The notes: a model not told the origin generated them from the letters alone. A stretch of 64,000 nt of DNA from Roseibium sp. MMSF_3412 (GCF_030733265.1 NZ_JASHJI010000001.1:558001-622000); one strand, 5' to 3'; positions 1 through 8,564 are shown, counted from the first letter of the stretch. Program-made: numbers and translations.

Positions 1-308
1 CGGTCGAAATGCTGCCGATCGAAGATGATTTCCGCTCAGCCTGCGCGGTTGCGGCAATGGGCGGCTTTTTCGCCGCGTCCGTGCGCGCTCCCCTCGTCGG
101 TGTCGTTCTGGTCATGGAACTGACGGGCGCCTATGCCCTCATCATGCCCGTCCTGGTCACATGCACGACGGCATCGCTGACCGCGCATCATCTGGGCGGC
201 AGCCCGATCTACGAGCAGCTTCTGGAACGGACACTTCGGCTGTCAGGGCAAGCACAGGACAGAGAACCGGACAAGACGCCGGTGCAGCTGGGAACGCGCG
301 AAAGCTGA
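1..308 (+). CDS. ClC-family chloride channel/transporter, C-terminal end (5' truncated)
   Basis: The reading frame is open from the window edge and ends at 308, so only about the last 100 residues are present. It holds a hydrophobic pair of helices with the GGFFAASVRAPLVG and VLVMELTGAY segments typical of the last transmembrane helices of ClC chloride channels or H+/Cl- antiporters, where the ELTGAY-like helix precedes the cytosolic tail. The short polar tail after about residue 75 carries no CBS domain pair, which fits a bacterial EriC-type protein. The gene converges on glcF with only 28 bp between stops. Which ClC subtype it is cannot be decided, because the selectivity filter and gating glutamate lie outside the window. 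Confidence 0.85.
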   Translation, partial: VEMLPIEDDFRSACAVAAMGGFFAASVRAPLVGVVLVMELTGAYALIMPVLVTCTTASLTAHHLGGSPIYEQLLERTLRLSGQAQDREPDKTPVQLGTRES

Positions 309-336
309 CACTTGCCGCTCCCTGCCGGACAGAAAG

Positions 337-1668
337 CTATTCCGCCGCTTCCGGCTGACGCGACGCGAGGACTTCCGGCTGCTTGCCGCCATAGACCCAG
401 TCGAGAAGTTCCGCGGTGTGAAGGATCGGGATCTCGGTTCCCAGACCGATCTGGGTCATGCAGCCGATGTTCCCCGTCGCGATCAGGTCGGGTGCCGTTT
501 TCTCGATATTGGCCACTTTCCGGTCGCGGAGTTTTCGCGCGATTTCGGGCTGCATGATGTTGTAGGTCCCCGCCGATCCGCAGCACAGGTGGCCTTCCGG
601 AACGTCCTTCACCTCGAACCCGGCGGCCTTCAGGAGATCTTTCGGCTGCCGCGTGATCTTCTGGCCATGCTGCATCGAACAGGCCGAGTGATAGGCCACA
701 GTCAGGCCGGGCTTGAGAGCAGGCGTTCCCAGATCGATGTCCGTCAGAAACTCGGTTATGTCCTTTGCAAGCGCGGATACCTTCGCCGCCTTTTCGGCGT
801 AGGCCGGATCCTCGCGCAGCATGTAGCCATAATCCTTGATCGTGGTGCCGCAGCCGGAAGCGGTGATCAGTACCGCATCAAGCCCGCCGTTTTCTGCCTC
901 ATTGATCCAGACATCCACATTCCGCCTGGCGTTTTCCAGCGCGGTGTCTTCCTTGCCCATGTGATGGACGAGCGCCCCGCAGCAAACCTCGCCCCTTGGC
1001 AGCACGATTTCATAACCTGCCCGCCGCAGCAGCCGGATCGTCGCGTCATTGATGGCCGGATTGAGCACTGGCTGGGCGCAGCCGCTCAAAAGGGCAACGC
1101 GGCCTTTTTTGGAAGGTGTCTCGGGTTCGAAAACGCCCGGTCCCTCCAGTTCGCCGCGAACGGGAGCAGCAGCCGGTGCCAGTTCCAGCATGGCGCCCAT
1201 TCTTGCAAGCGTCCCGCCCATCGACTTCAGGATCCCGGCAAACGGCCGGCCGAAGAAGGCACCGATCAGTGCGAACCTGAAACGCTTCGGATATGGCAGG
1301 ACAAAGGAAAGGATGCCGCGCATCAGCCGGTCCGGCAGAGGTCTCTTGTAGGTCTTTTCGATATGCGCACGCGCATGGTCGACCAGGTGCATGTAGTGCA
1401 CCCCGGAAGGACATGTCGTCATGCAGGCCAGGCAGGACAGGCACCGATCGATGTGCTTGACGATCTTGTCATCCGCCGGACGATCATTCTCAAGCATATC
1501 CTTGATCAGGTAAATCCGGCCACGCGGACTGTCGAGTTCGTCGCCGAGCAGCGTGAAGGTCGGACAAGTGGCCGTGCAAAATCCGCAATGAACGCATTTG
1601 CGCAGAATTTTCTCCGACTCCGCGACATGACTGTCTTTCAGTTGTTCAGCGGTGAAATTCGTTTGCAT
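337..1668 (-). CDS. glcF: Glycolate oxidase iron-sulfur subunit GlcF
   Basis: The 443-residue protein has two cysteine clusters of the CxxCxxCxxxCP type, at Cys25/28/31/35 and Cys76/79/82/86, which bind two [4Fe-4S] clusters. Two CCG-type cysteine-rich domains follow (SGCAQP... EVCCGAL and SACSMQH... LCCGSAGTY). This is the family layout of GlcF, which takes electrons from the flavin subunits during oxidation of glycolate to glyoxylate and passes them to the membrane quinone pool. The start at the MQTNF methionine is chosen because the first cluster then sits about 25 residues in, as is usual; an in-frame upstream extension to 1773 looks non-coding. It is the last glc gene on this strand, separated from glcE by a DUF4870 gene. 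Confidence 0.95.
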   Translation of the reverse strand: MQTNFTAEQLKDSHVAESEKILRKCVHCGFCTATCPTFTLLGDELDSPRGRIYLIKDMLENDRPADDKIVKHIDRCLSCLACMTTCPSGVHYMHLVDHARAHIEKTYKRPLPDRLMRGILSFVLPYPKRFRFALIGAFFGRPFAGILKSMGGTLARMGAMLELAPAAAPVRGELEGPGVFEPETPSKKGRVALLSGCAQPVLNPAINDATIRLLRRAGYEIVLPRGEVCCGALVHHMGKEDTALENARRNVDVWINEAENGGLDAVLITASGCGTTIKDYGYMLREDPAYAEKAAKVSALAKDITEFLTDIDLGTPALKPGLTVAYHSACSMQHGQKITRQPKDLLKAAGFEVKDVPEGHLCCGSAGTYNIMQPEIARKLRDRKVANIEKTAPDLIATGNIGCMTQIGLGTEIPILHTAELLDWVYGGKQPEVLASRQPEAAE

Positions 1669-1861
1669 TGCGCTGCGCGCCCTCTCCCTTGCCACAGATC
1701 GCGCGATGGTAAGGGCTGGCCCAGGGGGGCACAAGATACGTTTGCGGCATAAGGGTTTTGCCAAAAGGGACATTCTGTCCCACGCATGGTCCGCTCATAT
1801 CCTGCGGTGGCGCGCAGGACATGTCACGCAGATGAGTGGTTTTGCAATGCGCTGCCGCCGC

Positions 1862-2221
1862 TCAGAACATCCAGGTCTGGGGGTTCGGGATCGGCTCCCC
1901 GCGGCCCGCCAGCTGAAGGCCCTTGATGCAGCGTATGATCGCCCAGACCAGTGTTGCCAGGAGCACGAAGATACCAATGAACACGAACATCAGGACGACA
2001 CCGATTATGCTGAACAGAAACCCGATCCAGAATGTCCTGATCTGATAAGTGTAATGGGTATCGACCCACTCGGCTGCCTTGCCCTTGTTCAGGTACGCAA
2101 GGATCACGCCAACGATCGACGTGATCCCGACGATGATGCTCACGAGATAAAGAATGTAGATCAGCGTGGCATTCTTACCGCCCGGCTCCATGTAGCCGGC
2201 AACATCACTTTGGTCGTTCAT
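1862..2221 (-). CDS. DUF4870-family small membrane protein
   Basis: The 119-residue protein has a polar N-terminus and two or three hydrophobic stretches (about residues 18-45 and 65-100), with the YxYQIRTFWIG-type motif seen in DUF4870 proteins. Their function is unknown, and I assign none. The ATG at 2221 is preceded by a GGGG-rich ribosome site; a TTG three codons upstream is possible. The gene sits between glcE and glcF on the same strand, with 186 bp on the glcE side and 193 bp on the glcF side, so it may be an insertion into the glc transcript or an independent unit. Confidence 0.8.
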   Translation of the reverse strand: MNDQSDVAGYMEPGGKNATLIYILYLVSIIVGITSIVGVILAYLNKGKAAEWVDTHYTYQIRTFWIGFLFSIIGVVLMFVFIGIFVLLATLVWAIIRCIKGLQLAGRGEPIPNPQTWMF

Positions 2222-2407
2222 ATCCCCCAACTCCGCTCAAAAAATTGCATCAATACAGTCTTCATTCCTGCGCAGCTGCCGCAAGGAAAGCGTCAGGGGT
2301 CTCACCCTAGGCGAAGACCCTGGAAATGCAACATTCTTGGTGAAAAGCGCCTGCCCCCGCGATGCGGCTGGTCAGGTGCCGGCGCGTGCGAGGCGACCAC
2401 GGCGCCC

Positions 2408-3598
2408 TCAGACACCAGCCGCCATGCGTCCCGGATTGAGGATGCCGCTCGGATCGAACTGCGCCTTCAGGCGCGCAGAAAGCGATGCAAGCGGTCCCGG
2501 CTGCGGCTGAAAGACGTCCATGTTGGAGCGGACGGACGGAACCGCGCGGACCAGGGTCGCATGGCCACCGCCAATCTCCTGCACTGCCCCGCGAATCTCG
2601 GTTTCGTGCACGAGGCCGTCCAGAACCGTGACCCAGACGAGACCGCCGCTCCAGTCGTAAAAGGCCTGGATATCAAGCTTGCCGCGCAGCAGTTCCACCA
2701 GTTTCGGGCCCATTGTCGGTGCAACCGAGATACGCCAGACGGGCGCATTCGAACCGGCAAACGGCTCGACATCCCTGATCGTCCGCCAGAGCGTCCGGGA
2801 GTCCGGTTCCGCGAGCCGCTCCGGCGACCCGAATGAACGCAGCAGTTGTTCAAGCCCCTTGAACCGGTAGTCGACCGACGTCTCGAATCCTTCCAGCCGG
2901 AGGATCGTACGGCTCTTTTCCGCGCCGACCCCGGCCGGGAGATGCGCAGCGCCGGAGACTTCCGCCGACGATCCCATCGCCTTGCACAGGACCTGAACGG
3001 CGCTTTCGTCTCCAAGACCCGACAGGACGAACGAAGCGGACGTTTCCGGCTTCGGATTGACCTTCAGCGTCACCGTCGAGGCAACCGCCAGGGTGCCGAA
3101 GGAACCGCACAGGGCCCGCGGCAGATCGTATCCCGTCACGTTCTTGACGACCTTGCCGCCAGAATTGAAGATTTCGCCGCGCCCGGAAACAGCTTCCATG
3201 CCGAGAACATGGTCCCGTGCCGCACCGGCCTTGATGCGACGCGGCCCCGAAAGATTGGCAGCCAGAACCCCTCCGACGGTTCCCTTGCCCGGGTCGAGAC
3301 CCTGCAGGGGGCCGTAGTCCATGGGCTCGAAGGAAAGTTCCTGGGCGTTTTCATCGACGAGTTTTTCGACATCCGAGATCGGAGTCCCGGCCTTCACGGT
3401 AAGCACCAGCTCCGCCGGTTCGTAACTCTCGATGCCGGCTACACCGGACAGGTCGAGAACGTGTGCGGCCTGAACCGGCCGGCCCAGTCCGCGTTTTGAA
3501 CCCTGCCCCATGATCTCGAGCGGCTGCTCTTCCGCCGCCGCCCATTTGACCGCGTCCTCGATCTCCTGCGTTGTCCGCGGTTTCAATGTCGCATCCAT
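2408..3598 (-). CDS. glcE: Glycolate oxidase FAD-binding subunit GlcE
   Basis: The 396-residue protein has an FAD-binding type 4 (PCMH) fold in its N-terminal half: GQGSKRGLGRP near residue 31, GTVGGVLAANLSGPRR near 105, and the GGKVVKNVTGYDLPRA segment near 147. The C-terminus ends in the FDPSGILNPGRM motif shared by glycolate oxidase flavoproteins. GlcE works with GlcD and GlcF in a membrane-associated complex that oxidises glycolate to glyoxylate. It is shorter than GlcD, as is usual. The gene starts 12 bp after glcD stops, so the two are almost certainly cotranscribed and probably translationally coupled. Confidence 0.95.
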   Translation of the reverse strand: MDATLKPRTTQEIEDAVKWAAAEEQPLEIMGQGSKRGLGRPVQAAHVLDLSGVAGIESYEPAELVLTVKAGTPISDVEKLVDENAQELSFEPMDYGPLQGLDPGKGTVGGVLAANLSGPRRIKAGAARDHVLGMEAVSGRGEIFNSGGKVVKNVTGYDLPRALCGSFGTLAVASTVTLKVNPKPETSASFVLSGLGDESAVQVLCKAMGSSAEVSGAAHLPAGVGAEKSRTILRLEGFETSVDYRFKGLEQLLRSFGSPERLAEPDSRTLWRTIRDVEPFAGSNAPVWRISVAPTMGPKLVELLRGKLDIQAFYDWSGGLVWVTVLDGLVHETEIRGAVQEIGGGHATLVRAVPSVRSNMDVFQPQPGPLASLSARLKAQFDPSGILNPGRMAAGV

Positions 3599-3610
3599 CT
3601 GTCGTGATCC

Positions 3611-5107
3611 TCAAAACCGGGGAATGTCGGGGAATGGCAACTGGCCCTTGTGGACATGCATCTTGCCCAGTTCAGCACAGCGGTGCAGGACGGGAAAAAC
3701 CTTGCCCGGGTTGAGCAGGTGCTTTTCATCGAAAGCGCATTTGACGCGCTGCTGCTGCTTCAGGTCCGCGTCCGAGAACATGTCGGTCATCAGGTCGCGC
3801 TTCTCGATCCCGACACCGTGCTCACCGGTCAGGACACCGCCGACCTCCACGCACAGGCGCAGGATGTCGGCGCCGAATTCCTCCGCCGCATCCAGTTCGC
3901 CAGGCTTGTTTGCGTCATAGAGAATGAGTGGATGGAGATTGCCGTCTCCCGCGTGAAAGACGTTGGCGACACCGAGCCCGTGCTTTTCCGACAATTCGCG
4001 CATCCGTGCCAGGACCTTCGGCAGTTCCCGGCGCGGAATGGTGCCGTCCATGCACAGATAGTCCGGCGAGATCCGCCCGACGGCGGGAAAGGCGGCCTTG
4101 CGGCCGGCCCAGAACGTCATGCGCTCTTCTTCGCTCTCCGAAATGCGCACGTGGCTTGCCTGGTTTGACTTCGCGATTTCCTCAACGCGTCCGATCAGGA
4201 AATTGACTTCATCCTCCGGACCATCAAGCTCGACGATCAGAAGCGCCTCCACATCACGCGGGTAACCGGCATTGACAAAATCCTCGGCCGCGTGAATTGC
4301 GGGTTTGTCCATCATTTCCATGCCGCCGGGAATGATTCCAGCTGCAATGATGTCGGCCACGCAGCGCCCGCCGTCTTCACTCGTCGGAAACCCGATCAGC
4401 AGCGCCCGCGCCGTCTCGGGTTTCTGCAGGATGCGCACGGTCACTTCCGTCACGACGCCAAGCAATCCTTCCGAACCGGTCATCAGTGCCAGAAGGTCGT
4501 AGCCTTCGCTGTCAAGGTGTTTGCCACCGAGCCTGATCACCTCGCCGTTGATCAGGACCATTTCCAGCCCGAGCACGTTGTTCGTCGTCAGGCCGTATTT
4601 AAGGCAGTGCACGCCGCCGGAGTTTTCCGCAATGTTGCCGCCGATGGAACAGGCGATCTGAGAGGACGGATCAGGCGCATAATAGAAGCCTTCGTGTTCG
4701 ACCGCACGTGTGATCCCGAGATTGGTGACCCCCGGCTGCACGACCACCGCCCGATTGTCGAAATCGATATCAAGCACCCTGTTGAACTTCATCATCGACA
4801 ACAGGACGCCGTCGGCCAGCGGCAGCGCGCCGCCGGACAGGGATGTCCCGGCGCCCCGGGGCACGACTTTGACGTCATTGTCGTGGCAGTATTTCAAAAC
4901 CTTCGAGACCTGCTCGACCGTTTCCGGCAACACGACGATCAGCGGCAGCTGCCGATACGCGGTCAGGGCGTCGGTCTCGTAGGCGCGCATTTCGCGTTCC
5001 TCGTGGATTACACCTTCTCCCGGCACGATCGCCTGAAGAGCCTTCAGTATGTCTTGCCGGCGTGCAAGAACGGCATCGTCCGGTGCAGGCATCGCGATCG
5101 CGGTCAC
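3611..5107 (-). CDS. glcD: Glycolate oxidase subunit GlcD (FAD-linked)
   Basis: The protein has 498 residues and an FAD-binding type 4 domain: VPRGAGTSLSGGALP at about residues 82-96, GGNIAENSGGVHCLKYG further on, and the C-terminal GEHGVGIEK and LLNPGKVFP motifs of the FAD-linked oxidase C domain. It is the main catalytic flavoprotein for glycolate (or D-lactate-like) oxidation. The GTG at 5107 is chosen because a strong GGAGGGAG ribosome site lies about 7 nt upstream; the longer frame to 5164 has no comparable site. It is the first gene of the glcDE(F) run and diverges from a LysR regulator across a palindromic promoter region. Confidence 0.95.
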   Translation of the reverse strand: MTAIAMPAPDDAVLARRQDILKALQAIVPGEGVIHEEREMRAYETDALTAYRQLPLIVVLPETVEQVSKVLKYCHDNDVKVVPRGAGTSLSGGALPLADGVLLSMMKFNRVLDIDFDNRAVVVQPGVTNLGITRAVEHEGFYYAPDPSSQIACSIGGNIAENSGGVHCLKYGLTTNNVLGLEMVLINGEVIRLGGKHLDSEGYDLLALMTGSEGLLGVVTEVTVRILQKPETARALLIGFPTSEDGGRCVADIIAAGIIPGGMEMMDKPAIHAAEDFVNAGYPRDVEALLIVELDGPEDEVNFLIGRVEEIAKSNQASHVRISESEEERMTFWAGRKAAFPAVGRISPDYLCMDGTIPRRELPKVLARMRELSEKHGLGVANVFHAGDGNLHPLILYDANKPGELDAAEEFGADILRLCVEVGGVLTGEHGVGIEKRDLMTDMFSDADLKQQQRVKCAFDEKHLLNPGKVFPVLHRCAELGKMHVHKGQLPFPDIPRF

Positions 5108-5180
5108 GGTTGTCTCCCTCCAGTTTTTTAATTGATCCATCTGGCTCGCGCTGGCGTAACACAAGCTGGTAGTTCAATCG

Positions 5181-5218
5181 CTTTCCCAGAATGTGACAGA
5201 TCTGGTCACTTTGGGAAG
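5181..5218. promoter_or_regulatory. Palindromic operator between glcD and divergent LysR gene
   Basis: The 150-bp divergent region contains an extended imperfect inverted repeat. Outer arms are CTTTCCCA and TGGGAAG, inner arms are GTGAC and GTCAC, separated by AGATCTG. It lies 40 bp upstream of the LysR start and 74 bp upstream of glcD. LysR proteins usually bind such dyads in the promoter they share with their target. That this LysR binds here is inference. Confidence 0.5.
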
Positions 5219-5257
5219 TGTTCGCAGAACCATAATTGTCTTTCTGAGAGATTGAAA

Positions 5258-6202
5258 ATGAGCAATCTTACGGACATGGAAATCTTCGCACGCGTGGTCA
5301 GCTCGGGCAGCATGTCGGCGGCCGGGCGCGAGATGAGCCTGTCACCGGCCGTGGTTTCAAAACGGATCCGACGGCTTGAAGAAAAGCTGGGGACGCGCCT
5401 GCTTCAACGAACAACACGCCAGATTGCGATGACCGAAGCCGGTCAGGGTTTCTATGAACGCGTTGTTGCGATCCTCGCATCCGTGGAAGAAGCCGAATCC
5501 TTCGTGTCACGCGGGTCGGCGAAAGCGCGCGGAAACCTGCGGGTTGCCGTCCCGACCTCGTTCGGACGCCTGCACATCGCTCCCCACCTGGGCCGCTTCC
5601 TGTCCGAAAACACCGATCTTGCGGTCAATCTCGACCTGTCCGACGATTTCGTGGATATCGTCGGTGACGGCTACGACCTGGCGGTCCGGATCGCCGAACT
5701 GTCGGACTCCAGCCTGGTTGCCCGCCGTCTTGCCCCGGTGCATCGCATCTTGTGCGCAAGCCCGGCTTACCTCGAAAAACACGGCACACCGCAAAGCGTT
5801 GAAGACCTGGCAAGCAACCATGTGACCCTCGCTGCGACGAACCAGGACCCGTGGAGGCTCGCGGGGCCACAGGGAATTGAGACCGTGCGGACGCAAGCAC
5901 CGCTCAAGACCAACTCGAATGAGGTTGTCCGGGAGTGCCTGCTCGAGGGTGTCGGCATCGCCCTCCGCTCGACCTGGGACATCGGTCCGGAGCTGCGCGA
6001 AGGCAAACTGAAGATCCTGCTGCCGCAATACCGGGCGTCGAAAGATGTCGGTCTTTATGCCGTGTACCCGAGCCGGCAGTTCCTTCCGGCCAAGGTCAGG
6101 GTGTTCATCGACTTCCTGGCAAAGCTCTACGGCTCGTCCCCCTACTGGGACGCTGGCCTTGATGACTGGCTCCGCCTGCCGAGCAATGCCAAGGCCAGCT
6201 GA
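5258..6202 (+). CDS. LysR-family transcriptional regulator, divergent from glcDEF
   Basis: The 314-residue protein has an N-terminal winged helix-turn-helix (MSAAGREMSLSPAVVSKRIRRL, about residues 17-38) and a LysR substrate-binding domain from about residue 90. The MSNLTDMEIF start at 5258 matches the usual LysR beginning; an upstream extension to 5132 lies in the promoter region. The sequence resembles the CrgA/DsdC-like subgroup common in proteobacteria, whose effectors vary. Position opposite glcD suggests control of glycolate oxidase, which in enteric bacteria is instead done by the GntR protein GlcC. The effector is not known from sequence. Confidence 0.9.
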   Translation: MSNLTDMEIFARVVSSGSMSAAGREMSLSPAVVSKRIRRLEEKLGTRLLQRTTRQIAMTEAGQGFYERVVAILASVEEAESFVSRGSAKARGNLRVAVPTSFGRLHIAPHLGRFLSENTDLAVNLDLSDDFVDIVGDGYDLAVRIAELSDSSLVARRLAPVHRILCASPAYLEKHGTPQSVEDLASNHVTLAATNQDPWRLAGPQGIETVRTQAPLKTNSNEVVRECLLEGVGIALRSTWDIGPELREGKLKILLPQYRASKDVGLYAVYPSRQFLPAKVRVFIDFLAKLYGSSPYWDAGLDDWLRLPSNAKAS

Positions 6203-6338
6203 TCACTCGGTTTTGAGGCCAGCCCTGACTGAATAGGTATTAGTATCACCCCGGATGCGACCGTGCGTCACTTGCACATTCCAGTTCCATCCTGTTGTGT
6301 GTGCGGGTGCTCGTGCACGCAAATTGAGGGAGAGATGT

Positions 6339-6734
6339 ATGCATCGTCTGTTGATGATCGCCGGAACCGCGCTTCTGGCCCTTACCGCTCAGGCAAGTGC
6401 CGAGGGTGACCCTGTCAAGGGTGAGAAAGTCTTCAAGAAATGCGCCGCCTGCCATGCGGTTGGTGAAAATGCCAAGAACAAGGTAGGGCCGCAGCTTAAC
6501 GGCGTGGTTGACGCGCCGTGGGGCCGTATCGAAGGGTTCAAGTATTCAAAAGCCCTCATCGAGATCGGTGACGGCAAGGTCTGGGACGAGGAAACCCTCG
6601 CCGTTTACCTGACCAAGCCGCGGGACCTTGTTCCAAAAGGAAAGATGGCCTTTGCCGGACTGCGCAAGGAAGAAGACCGCGCCAACGTGATTGCGTATCT
6701 TGCGCAGTACAAGGAAGACGGCACGACCGAATAG
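6339..6734 (+). CDS. Periplasmic class I cytochrome c (c2/c552 type)
   Basis: The 131-residue precursor has a Sec signal peptide (hydrophobic core about residues 4-18, likely cut after ASA near residue 21). It has a single CAACH heme motif at Cys35/Cys38/His39 and a downstream Met103 in the context PKGKMAFAGL, the expected sixth ligand. It is a soluble electron carrier of the mitochondrial-like cytochrome c family, probably serving terminal oxidases. The ATG at 6339 follows a TTGAGGGAGAG ribosome site. It stands alone and ends in a clear terminator at 6763. Confidence 0.93.
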   Translation: MHRLLMIAGTALLALTAQASAEGDPVKGEKVFKKCAACHAVGENAKNKVGPQLNGVVDAPWGRIEGFKYSKALIEIGDGKVWDEETLAVYLTKPRDLVPKGKMAFAGLRKEEDRANVIAYLAQYKEDGTTE

Positions 6735-6762
6735 CGGCCACCACGCCGCAGCGGACCAAATC

Positions 6763-6795
6763 AAAGGCTGGGTTTTCCCAGCCTTTCGTTTTTTG
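6763..6795 (+). terminator. Rho-independent terminator of the cytochrome c gene
   Basis: A perfect 10-bp stem AAAGGCTGGG/CCCAGCCTTT with a TTTT loop is followed by CGTTTTTTG. It also lies just downstream of the convergent DUF3422 gene, whose stop is at 6808, and may serve both. Confidence 0.85.
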
Positions 6796-6807
6796 CAGGT
6801 CAAGTGT

Positions 6808-8106
6808 TCAGTGCTCGCCGTGGTGCTTGCGGATGCGGCGAACCAGCCACCAGATCAGCAGGACGACCAGCGGGACCGCCAGGCCCGTCGTGATGTTCGC
6901 GCTTGGAACCGGGAGCCCCGCATCCTTCGCGGCTTTGGCAAGATAAGCGATCAGGCCGACAACGTAGTAACTGACGGCCGCCACCGACAGGCCCTCGACA
7001 GTCTGCTGCAGCCTCAGTTGCAGGCGGGCCCTGCGGTTCATCGACTGCAAGAGGCTTCGGTTCTGGCGCTCGAGCTCGACGTCAACCCGCGTGCGCAACA
7101 GCGTTGTCGCCCTGGCCAGTTTTCTTGAGAGCATTGCCTGCCTGTCCTCGATCGCCTGGCAGGTGCGCATGGCCGGGGCGAGACGCCTGGACAGGAACGA
7201 GGCCATGGAGAGTTCCCCGGGCGCCGCGCCTTCGCGCAAGGTTGCAAAGCGAGCCTTGACGATCTGGTCGTAGGCGCGGCTTGCACCGAAACGGAACGTG
7301 CTTGCCGTCGCACCTGCCTCCAGCCCCGCGGCCAGGGCAGTCAGTTTGTCCAGAAGCTCCTGGTTGGCTCCGAGCGCTGCGGCGTCCTTCATCTGCCCGG
7401 TCAGGGCAGCAAGCTCGATCTCCGCACGTCTGATTTCCGGTTGCAGACCGCCAGCTTCGAAGAGGCCAAGCATTGCCAGGGTCCGGTAGGTTTCGATTTC
7501 CAGAAGCCGCTGCACCACGGCACCGGCCTGCACACCGCTCAGCGACCGGTTGAACACCAGTATCCGGGTCAGTCCGTCGCCGTCCTGCCGGAAATCCGTC
7601 GCAGCAAGCGCCGCATCGTCTTCCAGGGTCGACACCGTCAGACTGCTTTCGTCGAAATGGCCCCGCCAGTCGCTTTCCTCCGCCGGGTCACGCAGTTCGA
7701 GCCGGACGGCAACCAGAAGATCGCCCGGTGCACGAAATGCTGCTCCAAAGGGATGGGCTGCTGGCAAATCGCCAAAAATGCGGTCCGATCGTGCCGCCCC
7801 GTCCCAGGTATAGGTGATGAATTCGGCGTGCTGCTCCCAGCTCAGAGTGCCACCGCCAAAGGACAGGGTGTGGTGTCTGGTTCCGGGAGCCGGACCCGGC
7901 GCCCCCCTTGAAACACAAAACTCCGACAGCCAAGCCTGATCCGCAACCGCTTCTTCCGCATTGGCAAGAAACGCGTAGTGCAGAATGGTCCGCGGACCGA
8001 AAAGCGGACGGAAAGGGCGCGCATGAACCTCACCCAGCACCCGTTCGCGCATCGGCGATGTGCGAAAGGCCGGTAGTGCCGACCCGTTTTCTGACCCTTG
8101 TCCCAA
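6808..8106 (-). CDS. DUF3422-family membrane protein
   Basis: The 432-residue protein begins with the VHARPF(R/P) segment typical of DUF3422 and ends with two transmembrane helices (about residues 367-390 and 403-425), followed by a basic tail. The middle is helical, with a conserved stretch around MLSRKLARATTLLRTRVDVE. The family is conserved in alpha- and betaproteobacteria; its function is unknown. The TTG start at 8106 is preceded by a G-rich ribosome site; the next in-frame ATG is at 8052, just before the conserved VHARPF region. No operon partner is apparent: the upstream flank is a mobile-element remnant. Confidence 0.85.
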   Translation of the reverse strand: MGQGSENGSALPAFRTSPMRERVLGEVHARPFRPLFGPRTILHYAFLANAEEAVADQAWLSEFCVSRGAPGPAPGTRHHTLSFGGGTLSWEQHAEFITYTWDGAARSDRIFGDLPAAHPFGAAFRAPGDLLVAVRLELRDPAEESDWRGHFDESSLTVSTLEDDAALAATDFRQDGDGLTRILVFNRSLSGVQAGAVVQRLLEIETYRTLAMLGLFEAGGLQPEIRRAEIELAALTGQMKDAAALGANQELLDKLTALAAGLEAGATASTFRFGASRAYDQIVKARFATLREGAAPGELSMASFLSRRLAPAMRTCQAIEDRQAMLSRKLARATTLLRTRVDVELERQNRSLLQSMNRRARLQLRLQQTVEGLSVAAVSYYVVGLIAYLAKAAKDAGLPVPSANITTGLAVPLVVLLIWWLVRRIRKHHGEH

Positions 8107-8189
8107 GATTTACGCCCCTGCCCCGATGAAGAACTTCCCCAATTTGCTCACACAGGCCGCCTCATACCAAGGTCTAATATTGTCACAGG

Positions 8190-8459
8190 CTAGGTGATGG
8201 ACTCGTAAATGAGACTGAAATGGCATGCGAAATGGCGAAATCCCGTTAGGAAGGGTGTGCGGAGCGGGCTTACTGCCCGGTCAAGCACGCTGACGACACG
8301 GGGTGAAGCCATTTCCATGTCCTTCGGATTTGCCCGGCCTGCTCCTCCTCGGCGTCGCGAAAGGCTTGAAAATGAAGCACATTTCCTGCGCTTCCGCTCC
8401 TTGACGAGAAGCAAGCTGCCTCAAACCATTTCCGCCTCATTTATGAGTACATCACCTAG
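8190..8459 (+). mobile_element. MITE-like element, copy 1 (270 bp, CTAG-bounded)
   Basis: The stretch begins and ends with CTAG and has terminal inverted repeats of about 34 bp with four mismatches (start CTAGGTGATG..., end ...CATCACCTAG). A second 270-bp copy lies inverted at 42387-42656 with roughly nine in ten identical positions by eye. There is no transposase. The CTAG at both ends may be a 4-bp target duplication, as some IS5-group elements make, or part of the element. It fills most of the 458-bp gap between the DUF3422 and GntR genes and ends about 105 bp before the GntR start. Confidence 0.8.
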
Positions 8460-8564
8460 GGTAGTCGCGTCACTCAGGGCCATGCTTGAGCACGATTGGA
8501 TAAAAAAATTGACCAATTGCGAAACAATGCCTATGGTGCGCCGAAACTCCGGGGACCTGAGAAC

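Noticed and set aside
418-1752. 444-codon open frame antisense to glcF
   Set aside because: It lies opposite a gene with clear Fe-S cluster motifs, and its translation has no recognisable domain and the composition expected of the reverse strand of high-GC coding DNA.
1762-1778. GGGACA-TTC-TGTCCC hairpin upstream of glcF
   Set aside because: The stem is short, with no T run in either direction and no relation to a gene end; chance is likely.
8495-8517. ATTGG...CCAAT dyad as a PdhR/LldR-like operator before the GntR gene
   Set aside because: The half-sites are 13 bp apart rather than the usual 3 bp or so, so I did not list it as a feature.
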